DNA of 26,488 nucleotides from Christensenella sp. UBA7588 (GTDB lineage Bacteria; Bacillota; Clostridia; Christensenellales; CAG-917). The translations under genes were made by a program, and so were the position numbers. Within the stretch, counting starts at the first letter, position 1; each line of letters begins with the position of its first letter. The notes beneath the pieces were generated by a model. The model did no database searches and was not told the DNA's origin. It saw only the letters and a program-made list of their open reading frames with translations. The DNA lies in contig DLKM01000022.1 in NCBI GenBank assembly GCA_002478945.1, positions 1 through 26,488 on the forward strand, written 5' to 3'. Shown here one piece after another: positions 7,252 to 15,203 of this stretch.

Positions 7252-8446
7252 ATTTCACACCCAATTTCGCTATCGTTTCAAAAAAGTCGGGATAACTCTT
7301 TTTCGTGCATTCTATTCCGTCCAACGTACCGCCGACTTTGCTCAATATCACGGCGTTTGCCATTGCGATGCGGTGGTCGTTGTGAGAGCATATCGTTTGG
7401 CTCGGCGAGTGCGGCGTCGTGCCGTACACAATCGTTTGATTCTCTCCGACTTGCACTTTCACGCCGTATTTGGCAAGTTCGCTTGCCATAGCCTCCGCTC
7501 TGTCGCTTTCTTTTATTTTCAGCCGTCTCGTGCCGACGAACGTCGCGCCGTGCTTCATTGCGGAAACCGCAAAAAGTATCGGTGCCAAATCGGGACAATC
7601 GGACACGTCCACAACGGCGTTTCTCTCGTTTAGTTTATCGAAAAGTTCTATGCAGACCTTATCTCCCTGCGGACTGTCGGCGGTAAGTCCGTTCACTTCG
7701 ACGTTTCCGCCGAGCATATTGAATGCAAACAGAAAAGCCGCATTAGACCAATCTCCCTCAACGCCGTATTCTCCTGATAAAAACGTCCGTCCGCCTTTGA
7801 TTGCAAACTCGTTGTCGCGCCGTTCCTCCACCGAAACTCCGCATCTTTTCAAGACGTCGAGAGTCAAATCGATATAGGCTCTGCTTTCGACGGGTTCGAG
7901 AATTTTCAATTCGCTGTCTCCGTCGGCAATCGACAAGGCAAACAACAATCCCGTGACGTATTGACTGCTTACGTCTCCCCTTATCTCGTATCTTCCGCCG
8001 CAGAGTTTGCCCGATACAATCAGGCAATCTTTGCGTTTTTCAACGACGATGCCGTTTTTTTCAAAAATCGGATTGTAAACGTCAAAACCTCTTTGGATAA
8101 GCCTTTCGCTGCCTCCGAAAACGCAATCGGTTGCGCCCATAGCAAGCGCAATCGGCAAGAAAAAGCGCAACGTACTGCCGCTTTCTCTGCACTCGAAAAC
8201 AGCGTTTTCAAGCGATTTTTTGGCGCAAGGCTTTATATACGCCGTATCCCCGTCTACCGTTGCGAGCGAGCCGAGAGCGCGCACGCACGACAAAGTGGCA
8301 AGCATATCCTCGCTTGCGCTTATTCCGTTTATTCTGCTTTGTCCGTCGGCAAGCGCGCAGGCAATGAGCAATCTGTGCGCAACGCTCTTGGACGGCGGAG
8401 CAATCGCTCTGCCTTTTGCGACGGAAGGGAAAAACGTCGCTTTCAT
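7238..8446 (-). CDS. aroA: 3-phosphoshikimate 1-carboxyvinyltransferase (EPSP synthase)
   Basis: Transfers the enolpyruvyl group of PEP to shikimate 3-phosphate. The 402-residue length is slightly shorter than E. coli AroA (427). Motifs: APPSKSVAHR at residues 16-25 (substrate-binding Lys-Ser), CRESGSTLRFFLP near residue 85 (the equivalent of the NAGTAMR loop), RLKIKESDRAEAMASEL near 310 (KESDR), and SHNDHRIAMANAV near 360. The glyphosate loop differs from the enteric NAGTAMR pattern (ESGSTLR), which is common outside Proteobacteria. Starts at 8446, two bases after the aroQ stop at 8449, and overlaps tyrA by 14 bases. Confidence 0.95.
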   Translation of the reverse strand: MKATFFPSVAKGRAIAPPSKSVAHRLLIACALADGQSRINGISASEDMLATLSCVRALGSLATVDGDTAYIKPCAKKSLENAVFECRESGSTLRFFLPIALAMGATDCVFGGSERLIQRGFDVYNPIFEKNGIVVEKRKDCLIVSGKLCGGRYEIRGDVSSQYVTGLLFALSIADGDSELKILEPVESRAYIDLTLDVLKRCGVSVEERRDNEFAIKGGRTFLSGEYGVEGDWSNAAFLFAFNMLGGNVEVNGLTADSPQGDKVCIELFDKLNERNAVVDVSDCPDLAPILFAVSAMKHGATFVGTRRLKIKESDRAEAMASELAKYGVKVQVGENQTIVYGTTPHSPSQTICSHNDHRIAMANAVILSKVGGTLDGIECTKKSYPDFFETIAKLGVKYEIE

Positions 8447-8448
8447 AA

Positions 8449-8883
8449 TTATTGCAACCTCTGTTTGAGTATATCCATCGCTTTGAGGTATCCGTCAAAG
8501 CCAAGCCCTTTTATCGTTGCGACGGCAACGTCTCTTACGAAACTGATTTTGCGGAAAGACTCTCTTTTATCCACGTCGGAAATATGCACTTCTATTGTCG
8601 GTATACCCACCGCTTTGAGCGCGTCGGCAATAGCTACGCTCGTGTGAGTGTAACCTGCGGGATTGAAAACGATGCCGTCAACCTTGTCAAAATACGCCTT
8701 TTGTATTTCGTCAATCAGCGCGCCTTCGTGGTTGGATTGAAAAAACTCGATTTCAACGCTTATTTCGTTTGCGTGATTGCGTATAAGATTTTGCAAATCT
8801 TCATAAGAGCGATTCCCGTAAACCGAAGGTTCTCTTATGCCGAGCATATTTATGTTCGGTCCGTTCAAAACAAGAAATTTCAT
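8449..8883 (-). CDS. aroQ: 3-dehydroquinate dehydratase, type II
   Basis: Dehydrates 3-dehydroquinate to 3-dehydroshikimate. The length is 144 residues, typical of the dodecameric type II enzyme. The start at 8883 (MKFLVLNGPNINMLG) is preferred over an upstream in-frame start because it aligns with the family N-terminus and gives a 4-base ATGA overlap with the fused aroEK gene. Visible catalytic features: Tyr22 in EPSVYG, Glu/His in QSNHEGALID, the NPAGYTHTSVAI block, and EVHISDVDKRESFR with the second catalytic His and the Arg of the lid region. The pathway in this operon thus uses type II rather than type I (AroD) chemistry. Confidence 0.94.
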   Translation of the reverse strand: MKFLVLNGPNINMLGIREPSVYGNRSYEDLQNLIRNHANEISVEIEFFQSNHEGALIDEIQKAYFDKVDGIVFNPAGYTHTSVAIADALKAVGIPTIEVHISDVDKRESFRKISFVRDVAVATIKGLGFDGYLKAMDILKQRLQ

Positions 8884-10118
8884 ATTTTCGCATCTCTCCT
8901 TATAAGGCTGACTACGTTTTCGACGTCTCCGTCCGCATTTACGCAAACGTCGGCGCATTTTTTGTATATCGGGTATCTTTTCGCGTACAATTCTTCGAGG
9001 ACTTTTCTGTCGGACGACAGAGGTCTGTCGCTCGTCGCGACGAGTTTATCGAGGCTTCTATCCAAAAACACGATTATTCCGTTGCGAGAAAGTGCGTTGA
9101 CGTTTTTCTCGTTAAGCACCGCTCCGCCGCCCGTCGCTATAACCGAGTGCGTGTTGCGAGCCGCTCGGCTTATCTCCTCGCTTTCCATTTTTCTGAACGC
9201 CGCTTCTCCGCAATCGGCAAATATATCCGCAATCTTTACGCCTGCTTTTCTTTCGACTTCCGCGTCGGTATCTATAAACTCCATACCGCACGCTTTGGCA
9301 AGTTCCGCCCCCACGGTGCTTTTGCCGCTCGACGGCATACCTATAAGCACCACGTTGCGTTTTTGTCTGGATATTTCGTCGTAAACGCGGTCAATCGATG
9401 AAGAATCCGCTTGAACGTTTCTGAACAAACTCGACGCATACACCGCTTGCGCAACGAGCATATAAAGCCCTCCGCACACCTTTACGCCTGCGGCTTTGGC
9501 TTGCAACACCAAGTTTGTGCAAAGCGGATGATATATCGCGTCCACAACGCCTTCGAGATTTTTGAAATTGCTCAAATCGATAGGCTGTTCGTCCTCGTGC
9601 GGATACATTCCTACGGGAGTCGTGTTGACGATTATTTGCGCATAATCGTACGTCGTTATTGCCGCGTCGTAATCTATCGCTCCGTTTTTCGGGGTTCTTG
9701 ACACTTTCAGCACTTGACTTGCGCCGAGACTTTTCAACACTTCGCAAGCGGTCTTGCTCGTTCCGCCCGTGCCGAGTACGAGAGCGGTTTTGCCGTTTAC
9801 GCATATATCGTTCTTTTTTATAAGCGCGCTCATTCCGGCAAAGTCGGTATTGTATCCTACGAGCCTGCCGCCTCTATTGACGATTGTGTTTACCGCTCCT
9901 ATTCTCTTTGCCTCGTCGCTTATCTCGTCGAGATACGGCATAACCGTCTGTTTGTACGGAATTGTAACGTTGATACCGTCAAAATCGCGCTTTTTCAGAT
10001 ACGGGGCGACTTCGGTCTCGTCAAGCTCGACGAGGTCGTAATCGTAGTCCGCAACGAGTGCGTGTATTTCCTTGGAATAACTGTGTCCCAACGGTTTGCC
10101 GATAAGAGCGCATTTCAT
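8880..10118 (-). CDS. aroE-aroK: fused shikimate dehydrogenase - shikimate kinase
   Basis: A single 412-residue frame with two complete enzymes. Residues 1-250 are AroE: IGKPLGHSYSKEIH (6-19), GINVTIPYK with catalytic Lys56, GAVNTI (74-79), GYNTDFAG with catalytic Asp92, and the NADP-binding loop LGTGGTSKT (115-123). Residues 254-412 are AroK: Walker A GMPSSGKST (260-268), shikimate-binding DTD (283-285) and FRKME (308-312), GGG at 330-332, lid arginine DRPL at 364-367. No linker longer than a few residues separates them. The start at 10118 matches the AroE N-terminus and overlaps aroC by 4 bases. Fusion of consecutive pathway steps (dehydroshikimate to shikimate to shikimate 3-phosphate) permits channeling or fixed stoichiometry (inference). 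All key residues are present in both halves. Confidence 0.94.
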   Translation of the reverse strand: MKCALIGKPLGHSYSKEIHALVADYDYDLVELDETEVAPYLKKRDFDGINVTIPYKQTVMPYLDEISDEAKRIGAVNTIVNRGGRLVGYNTDFAGMSALIKKNDICVNGKTALVLGTGGTSKTACEVLKSLGASQVLKVSRTPKNGAIDYDAAITTYDYAQIIVNTTPVGMYPHEDEQPIDLSNFKNLEGVVDAIYHPLCTNLVLQAKAAGVKVCGGLYMLVAQAVYASSLFRNVQADSSSIDRVYDEISRQKRNVVLIGMPSSGKSTVGAELAKACGMEFIDTDAEVERKAGVKIADIFADCGEAAFRKMESEEISRAARNTHSVIATGGGAVLNEKNVNALSRNGIIVFLDRSLDKLVATSDRPLSSDRKVLEELYAKRYPIYKKCADVCVNADGDVENVVSLIRRDAKI

Positions 10119-11212
10119 TCTTTTATACCTTTCAAAAACACGTCCGTGCCGTATCTTTGCGCAAGCATATCGCACGCGCAGAGCGCACCGACGGCGTTTA
10201 TAACGTGACATACGCGACGAACGATTGCAGGGTCGTGTCTGCCGTTTATCTGCAACGTCGTATCGCAACCGTTGACGAAATCGACGGTGTTTTGTTTTTT
10301 GAAAATCGAAGGCGTCGGCTTGATTGCGCATCTGAAAAGCACGGGCATACCGTTGGTAATTCCGCCGTTTATACCGCCGTTGTTGTTGGTGGCGCAAACG
10401 ACTTTACCGTTTCCGAAACGCATCTCGTCGTTAACTTCGCTGCCCTTTGCTCCGCTCAAGGCAAAGCCTTTTCCGAACTCTACTCCCTTTACTCCGCCGA
10501 TTGCGAACAACGCGTGCGCCAACACGCTTTCCATAGTATCGAAGTACGGCTCTCCCACGCCGCAAGGCATACCGACAATCACGCTCTCGGTAATTCCTCC
10601 GACGCTGTCGCCCTCTGCTTTTGCCGCCTCTATGGCTTGTATCATCGCATTTTTTGCGTCGTCGTTTATTACGGGAAATTTTGCACAATCGAGACTTAAA
10701 ATGTCTTTTTGTATATCGTTAAATTCGCAATCGCGTATATTCGCGCATTCGAGAACGTGCGTTGCAATCTTAACGCCCACTTTGTCGAGTGCGCCTTTAA
10801 GTATTGCTCCTCCTGCCACTATACCTGCCGTAACTCTGCCCGAAAAGTGACCGCCACCTCTATAATCTTCAAAGCCGTGATATTTGCAAAACGCCGCGTA
10901 ATCGGCGTGCGACGGACGCGCTACTCCGTATTGATAATCGCTGCTTTTGGCATTTTCGTTGGGGATAATTATGCAGATAGGCGTGCCTGTGGTCTTGCCG
11001 TTAAACACGCCGCTTATTATCTTAAATTCGTCTTTTTCACGTCTTGCGGTATCCACGCTCGTAGACGGAGCGCGAAGCGCAAGCTCTCGTTTGATTGCCG
11101 TTTCGTCCACGTCGATTCCCGGGCAAAGTCCGTCTATAACTACGCCGACGCTCTCCCCGTGACTTTCTCCGAATACCGTCATTGCGACGCTTTGTCCGAA
11201 AGTGTTTTTCAT
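10115..11212 (-). CDS. aroC: chorismate synthase
   Basis: Makes chorismate from EPSP using reduced FMN as a catalytic cofactor. The 365-residue length matches the family. Motifs: FGESHGESVGVVIDG at residues 14-28 with catalytic His18, an RAPSTSVDTARREKDE block near 48, the signature YRGGGHFSGRVTAG near 116, FGKGFALSGAKGSEVND near 245, NNNGGINGGITNGMP near 274 (flavin-site region), and RHDPAIVRRV near 323. No flavin reductase domain is fused, so FMNH2 must come from elsewhere (a monofunctional bacterial type in an anaerobe). It overlaps both neighbours by 4 bases. Confidence 0.96.
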   Translation of the reverse strand: MKNTFGQSVAMTVFGESHGESVGVVIDGLCPGIDVDETAIKRELALRAPSTSVDTARREKDEFKIISGVFNGKTTGTPICIIIPNENAKSSDYQYGVARPSHADYAAFCKYHGFEDYRGGGHFSGRVTAGIVAGGAILKGALDKVGVKIATHVLECANIRDCEFNDIQKDILSLDCAKFPVINDDAKNAMIQAIEAAKAEGDSVGGITESVIVGMPCGVGEPYFDTMESVLAHALFAIGGVKGVEFGKGFALSGAKGSEVNDEMRFGNGKVVCATNNNGGINGGITNGMPVLFRCAIKPTPSIFKKQNTVDFVNGCDTTLQINGRHDPAIVRRVCHVINAVGALCACDMLAQRYGTDVFLKGIKE

Positions 11213-12225
11213 TTGGCTTCCTCCGTCATTTCGAGTATTTGCTCCACGCTTGCATTTTCAAAGACGAAACTGCCGACCTCGTTGACTCTGACTATGCAGA
11301 TACCGTTGCCGTCGGCTTTTTTATCGTGCGCTATACGTTTTGCGAGCGCGTCTTTGTCGCATTTTATTTCGCAAGGCAAATTGCACTTTGCAAGCACTTT
11401 TTTCAATCTGTTTCTTACGGGAGTCGCACACATCGGCAACATTCCCAAAGCGACGCACTCTCCGTGCAAAAGTCTGCCGTTTTCTTCACTCTCTATCGCG
11501 TGTCCGACTGTATGCCCGAAATTGAGAACTCGGCGTAAACCGCCCTCTTTTTCGTCTTGCTCGACAACGCTTTGTTTGATGCGCAACGCTCTTTCGATTA
11601 TCGTAGGAAGATTGCGCTTCACTTTATCGAAATCTTCGCAATTTTCGATAAATTCAAACAATTCTTTATCACAGGTCAACGCCATTTTCACGGCTTCCGC
11701 AAGCCCTGCGCTTATCTGTCTGTCGTCGAGAGTGGACAACAAGTCCGCGTCGATAACCACCTTTTTCGGCTGATAAAACGCGCCGACGACGTTCTTTATT
11801 CCTTCAAAATCGATTGCCGTCTTTCCGCCTATGGACGAATCCACTTGCGAAAGCAAAGTCGTGGGAACGTTGTAAAAGTCCACGCCTCGCATATAGCACG
11901 AAGCGGCAAAGCCTGCAATATCTCCCGCTACGCCGCCACCGACTGCCACGACGCAATCGTTCCTGTTGAAAGAATGCGCAAGCATAACGGACAAAATCGA
12001 TTTGAAATTGTCGAAATTTTTGCTTTCTTCTCCGCTTTTCAACGTAACGATTACGGCTTCTTTTGCCGCAGAACTCACTTTTTCGGCATAACGGCTCGGC
12101 ACTCCGTCGTCGGTCACGACAAGCACTTTTCTGTCAAGGTCGAAAAGACTCGCAATATCGTTAAGCGCGCCGTTTTGTATGACAACGTCGTATCGTTGAG
12201 TTTTCAGTTCTACATTCAGAATCAT
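11209..12225 (-). CDS. aroB: 3-dehydroquinate synthase
   Basis: Cyclises DAHP to 3-dehydroquinate; needs NAD and a divalent metal. Length 338 residues. Motifs: VAVGGGVAGDIAGFAAS near residue 94 (NAD-binding glycine loop), NVPTTLLSQVDSSIGGKTAID near 119, metal ligand Glu in SAGLAEAVKMAL, and metal ligand histidines in RRVLNFGHTVGHAIE and LLHGECVALGM. All expected ligands are present. It overlaps pheA and aroC by 4 bases each. Confidence 0.96.
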   Translation of the reverse strand: MILNVELKTQRYDVVIQNGALNDIASLFDLDRKVLVVTDDGVPSRYAEKVSSAAKEAVIVTLKSGEESKNFDNFKSILSVMLAHSFNRNDCVVAVGGGVAGDIAGFAASCYMRGVDFYNVPTTLLSQVDSSIGGKTAIDFEGIKNVVGAFYQPKKVVIDADLLSTLDDRQISAGLAEAVKMALTCDKELFEFIENCEDFDKVKRNLPTIIERALRIKQSVVEQDEKEGGLRRVLNFGHTVGHAIESEENGRLLHGECVALGMLPMCATPVRNRLKKVLAKCNLPCEIKCDKDALAKRIAHDKKADGNGICIVRVNEVGSFVFENASVEQILEMTEEAK

Positions 12226-13331
12226 TTTGCACCGTCCGCATTGTCGGCAAAGTAACTACCGACCAGTTTGAGTTTGGCGCAAAGCGCGGACAACTCCTGC
12301 ATAAGGTCTTTGCCGTTTTGAGTGTTTACGTTGCCTTCCGCCTCTATGTAGAAATAATAATTCCATTGCAGATTCTTCATAGGACGCGAACGGAGCGAAC
12401 GCATATTGAAATTGTGCGCGCCTATGATGTTGAGCGCGCTTGCAAGCGCACCGGACTCGTTCTGCACCGTAAATACGAGGATAAAATTCTCGTCCTCGCG
12501 CTTGGATATGCTTGCGGGTTTGTTGATTTGTCTTGAAAAAGAAGCAAATCTCGTGGTGTTGTTGTTTGCGTCGTTGATGCCTTCTTCCACGATTTGAAGC
12601 CCGAAAATGTTTGCCGTTTCGTCGGACGCAATCGCACCGAGCGTAACGTCGTGTGCGTTTTTAACATATTCGGCGGCAAGCGCGGTGTTTGAATACGGCT
12701 TGCCCTCTATGCCCTTTTCTTTGAGATAATCCGCACATTGGGCAAGTGCCTGCGGGTGGCTTACGACAGTCTTTATCGTATCGAGGCTTGCGCCCTCGCA
12801 AGCGATTAGATTGTGCGTTATCGGCACTTCGACAACCTGATTGATATGCAAATTGCCGTTGAATGTCAAATCCATAACCTCGCCGACTTCTCCCGCATAA
12901 CTGTTTTCAAGCGGAAGAACCGCGCAATCGAACTTGCCCTTTTCCACGCCCTCGTATGCCTCTAAAAAAGTAGAGCAAGCGACGTATTCCGCATCGGGGA
13001 ACATTCTCTTTGCCGCGATATATGCAAACGCACCCTGAATACCGCAATACGCCACGCGCATAGTGCGCAAAAGCGACGATTGATACTTGCAGGATATGTC
13101 CATAGTGCTTTTGATAAAATCTTCGTAATAGGGTTGAATTGCGGTGTTTTGAATATATCCCGCATTGCGTTTGACCACTTCGGCCTCTCGCGCTTCGTCT
13201 CGCACGCTCAAACCGTTATCTTTCTTGTATAACGCAATATCCTTGCAGATTTCCATTCTTTTTTCAAAGAGTTTTGCCATCTGCAAATCGATTTCGTTGA
13301 TTGCGTTTCTGGATGTTTGAATGTCTTTCAT
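12222..13331 (-). CDS. pheA: bifunctional chorismate mutase / prephenate dehydratase (P-protein)
   Basis: Converts chorismate to prephenate and then phenylpyruvate. Domains in 369 residues: AroQ-type chorismate mutase (1-85; IDLQMAKLFEKRMEICKDIALYK), prephenate dehydratase (about 92-265; VAYCGIQGAFAYIAAKRMF, PLENSYAGEVGEV, SHPQALAQC, NNNTTRFASFSR), and a C-terminal ACT domain (about 278-360). In the ACT domain the Phe-binding motifs of the enteric enzyme, GALV and ESRP, read GALA and RSRP here. It is the first gene of the operon, so translation begins with the branch enzyme rather than the entry enzyme. GAGG ribosome binding site at 13340-13337. It also supplies prephenate for TyrA, which lacks its own mutase domain. 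Confidence 0.95.
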   Translation of the reverse strand: MKDIQTSRNAINEIDLQMAKLFEKRMEICKDIALYKKDNGLSVRDEAREAEVVKRNAGYIQNTAIQPYYEDFIKSTMDISCKYQSSLLRTMRVAYCGIQGAFAYIAAKRMFPDAEYVACSTFLEAYEGVEKGKFDCAVLPLENSYAGEVGEVMDLTFNGNLHINQVVEVPITHNLIACEGASLDTIKTVVSHPQALAQCADYLKEKGIEGKPYSNTALAAEYVKNAHDVTLGAIASDETANIFGLQIVEEGINDANNNTTRFASFSRQINKPASISKREDENFILVFTVQNESGALASALNIIGAHNFNMRSLRSRPMKNLQWNYYFYIEAEGNVNTQNGKDLMQELSALCAKLKLVGSYFADNADGAK

Positions 13332-13348
13332 AATAACCTCGTACTTCT

Positions 13349-13377
13349 ATTATAATCAAATATGATTATAAGTCCAA
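13349..13377 (-). promoter_or_regulatory. promoter candidate with overlapping inverted repeat upstream of pheA
   Basis: A perfect TATAAT (minus strand, 13354-13349) lies 17 bases from a poor -35 (TTGGAC, 13377-13372). A perfect inverted repeat TTATAATC-(6)-GATTATAA at 13350-13371 overlaps the -10 and generates a second TATAAT at 13370-13365. It could be a repressor site, or simply two overlapping AT-rich promoters. The leader is too short for a T-box or peptide attenuator, and no T-box motif was found. The stretch 13378-13495 is AT-rich and shows nothing else I can support. Confidence 0.4.
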
Positions 13378-13495
13378 AGTTTTTTTCGATTTTGTGCATT
13401 TCCGACGCAAAATACGAGGATTTTGGCGCAAAATCAACGAAAAAATAAGTAATGAGTGTAAAAAATCCACAATTAACGGAGTTTTCTTAATGGGG

Positions 13496-13622
13496 ACTAA
13501 GGGCTTCAAATAGATGAAGAACAAGAAAGAGCCGTCCGCACGGCAACCCTAATTTACTATGCGTAAATGAGTTGACGGGCGGACGGCTCTGCCGCAGTTA
13601 TTCGCTATTTGAAACCCTTAGT
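13496..13622. other. structured element A (first of a tandem pair), possible RNA
   Basis: A 127-base nested inverted repeat. P1: 18 positions, 13496-13513 with 13605-13622 (one mismatch, G-U if the minus strand is the RNA). A 14x14 internal loop: ATGAAGAACAAGAA (13514-13527) opposite GCCGCAGTTATTCG (13591-13604). P2: 12 perfect pairs, 13528-13539 with 13579-13590. A short P2b (13541-13547 with 13571-13577, one mismatch). Internal loop CCTA/GA. P3: six pairs, 13552-13557 with 13563-13568. It matches element B in layout and loop sequence but not in stem sequence. The transcribed strand is not known. Confidence 0.65.
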
Positions 13623-13631
13623 TTATTTTTA

Positions 13632-13759
13632 TAAAAAGTCGTTAAACGGATGAAGAACAAGGAAACACCCATCCGATACAAAACCCAACGTACATTAGCG
13701 TACGTGATTTTGTAGCGGATGGGTGTTGACACAGTTATTCGCCGTTTAACGGCTTTTTA
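13632..13759. other. structured element B (second of a tandem pair), possible RNA
   Basis: A 128-base nested inverted repeat, 9 bases from element A. P1: 18 positions, 13632-13649 with 13742-13759 (one mismatch, G-U on the plus strand). A 14x14 internal loop: ATGAAGAACAAGGA (13650-13663) opposite GACACAGTTATTCG (13728-13741). P2: 12 perfect pairs, 13664-13675 with 13716-13727. P2b: seven pairs, 13677-13683 with 13708-13714. Internal loop CCCA/GA. P3: six pairs, 13688-13693 with 13700-13705. The outer arm includes the TAA stop of the hydrogenase gene, so in minus orientation it begins the 3' end of that operon's mRNA and, with the T-run at 13637-13633, could act as its terminator. Confidence 0.65.
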
Positions 13760-15178
13760 GTTAAGTACGGAGACGGCGTCCGTAATCGACTTCTCCATAG
13801 CCTCCATTCCGTACTTATCCACTTCGGCTTTGTTCTTCTCGCCGTGAGTGAGGCAACCTGCGCCGCCGATGCAACCGCCGGTGCAAGCCATACCCTCGAT
13901 AAAGTTGGCGTCGAGAAGATTTTTGCTCTTTTTGAGGAGAGCGATTTTGCATTCGTCGATACCGTCGCAAGCACAGGGCTTGAGGTCGAAATCGATATTC
14001 TGTTCTTTGAGCGATTGCTTTACGGCATCGCTGAGTCCGCCGCTTCTTGCGAAAATTCTTCCGTAATAAGAGGCGTTGTCGAGAACGTCCTCCTCGAGCG
14101 TGGTTATATCGAAGTCTCTGCTATCGAAAAGCGCTTGCAATTCTTCAAACGTAAGCACGGAATCGATATAAGGTCTGACTTTTTCGTCTTTCATTTCCAT
14201 TTTCTTTGCCGTGCAAGGACCGATAAACACGACCTTTGCGCCCGGAGTGGTCTCCTTGATATACTTGGCAAGGGTTGCCATCGGAGAAAGATTGGAAGAA
14301 ATATGTTGCTCGAGCGCAGGGAAATTCTTCTTGACGTACGCAACGAATGCGGGGCAGCAAGAACTGGTCAAAAAGCCTTTTTCGGACAATTCCTTTCCTT
14401 CGGAAAGCGCAACCATATCCGCACCCAACGCGGCTTCGACAACCGTGAAGAATCCGAGTTTTTTCATTCCTGCTATAACCTGTCCGAGTTTTGCATAGGT
14501 AAACTGACTCGAAATGGACGGCGCGACGACGGCGTAGAGCTTGTATTTCGTGTTGTTCTCGCTATTTTTTATCAAATCGATGACGTCGAGAATGTACGAT
14601 TTATCGGAAATCGCACCCCACGGGCATTGATATACGCACGCACCGCAAGCGATGCATTTGGAATTGTCTATTTTTGCCGCGCATTCCTCGTCCATCGTGA
14701 TTGCCTTGACTTTGCACGCTCTCTCGCACGGACGTTTATTGTTTGTGATTGCGCTATACGGGCAGACTTTTGCGCACGCGCCGCACTCTTTGCATTTCGA
14801 TTTGTCGATATGCGCAACGTGTTGTGCGTCGAAAGTGATTGCGCCGAACTTGCAAACGTCCTCGCAACGGTGTGCGAGACAGCCTCTGCACGCGCCCGTA
14901 ACTTCGTATCCGCCCATAGGGCATTCGTCGCACGCTATATCGATAACCTCGATTACGTTGGGATTGTCCTTGTCTCCGCCCATTGCGAGTTTGACTCTTT
15001 CAAGCAAAATCGCGCGTTCTTTGTATACGCAACAGCGCATCGTCGGAATTTTGCCGGGAACAATCTTCTTGGGAATGTCCAAAGCGGTCTTTTCGAGCCT
15101 GCCTTCCCACGCCTCTCTTGCGACTTCACGCAAGACTTTATATTTGAGATGTTGAACTTTTGTATCGAATATTCTCAT
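13757..15178 (-). CDS. [FeFe] hydrogenase, group B-like, monomeric ferredoxin type
   Basis: A 473-residue protein. Ferredoxin-type clusters lie at C97/C100/C105/C109, C129/C132/C135/C139 and C175/C178/C181/C185. The H-cluster domain (about 215-473) has L1 TSSCCPAF (C274, C275), L2 FIGPCTAKKMEMKDE (C322), and L3 EGMACTGGCIGGAG (C432, C436). All four H-cluster cysteines and the proton-relay cysteine of L1 are present, so a catalytic enzyme producing or consuming H2 with ferredoxin is likely. The CRGCLAHRCEDVCKFGAI block and PAF (not PGW) in L1 point to group B rather than classical group A. Start at 15178 with an AGAAGGTG ribosome binding site. Last gene of the adhE-hydS operon. Maturases HydEFG are not in view. 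Group assignment is from motifs only. Confidence 0.88.
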   Translation of the reverse strand: MRIFDTKVQHLKYKVLREVAREAWEGRLEKTALDIPKKIVPGKIPTMRCCVYKERAILLERVKLAMGGDKDNPNVIEVIDIACDECPMGGYEVTGACRGCLAHRCEDVCKFGAITFDAQHVAHIDKSKCKECGACAKVCPYSAITNNKRPCERACKVKAITMDEECAAKIDNSKCIACGACVYQCPWGAISDKSYILDVIDLIKNSENNTKYKLYAVVAPSISSQFTYAKLGQVIAGMKKLGFFTVVEAALGADMVALSEGKELSEKGFLTSSCCPAFVAYVKKNFPALEQHISSNLSPMATLAKYIKETTPGAKVVFIGPCTAKKMEMKDEKVRPYIDSVLTFEELQALFDSRDFDITTLEEDVLDNASYYGRIFARSGGLSDAVKQSLKEQNIDFDLKPCACDGIDECKIALLKKSKNLLDANFIEGMACTGGCIGGAGCLTHGEKNKAEVDKYGMEAMEKSITDAVSVLN

Positions 15179-15203
15179 TTGGCACCTTCTTTTGTCTTGC
15201 CGT

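Noticed and set aside
10119..10397. Upstream extension of the aroE-aroK frame
   Set aside because: The extra residues are arginine-rich shadow sequence of aroC in another frame; the family start is MKCALIGKPLGHS at 10118.
13332..13495. T-box or leader-peptide attenuator for the aromatic operon
   Set aside because: No T-box consensus, specifier-like stem or leader peptide rich in Phe/Tyr codons was found, and the apparent promoter is almost at the ribosome binding site.
13632..13759. Integron attC site, because GTTAAAC and GTTTAAC occur in the outer stem of element B
   Set aside because: The boxes are in the wrong order for RYYYAAC...GTTRRRY, element A lacks them, and there is no integrase or cassette array.
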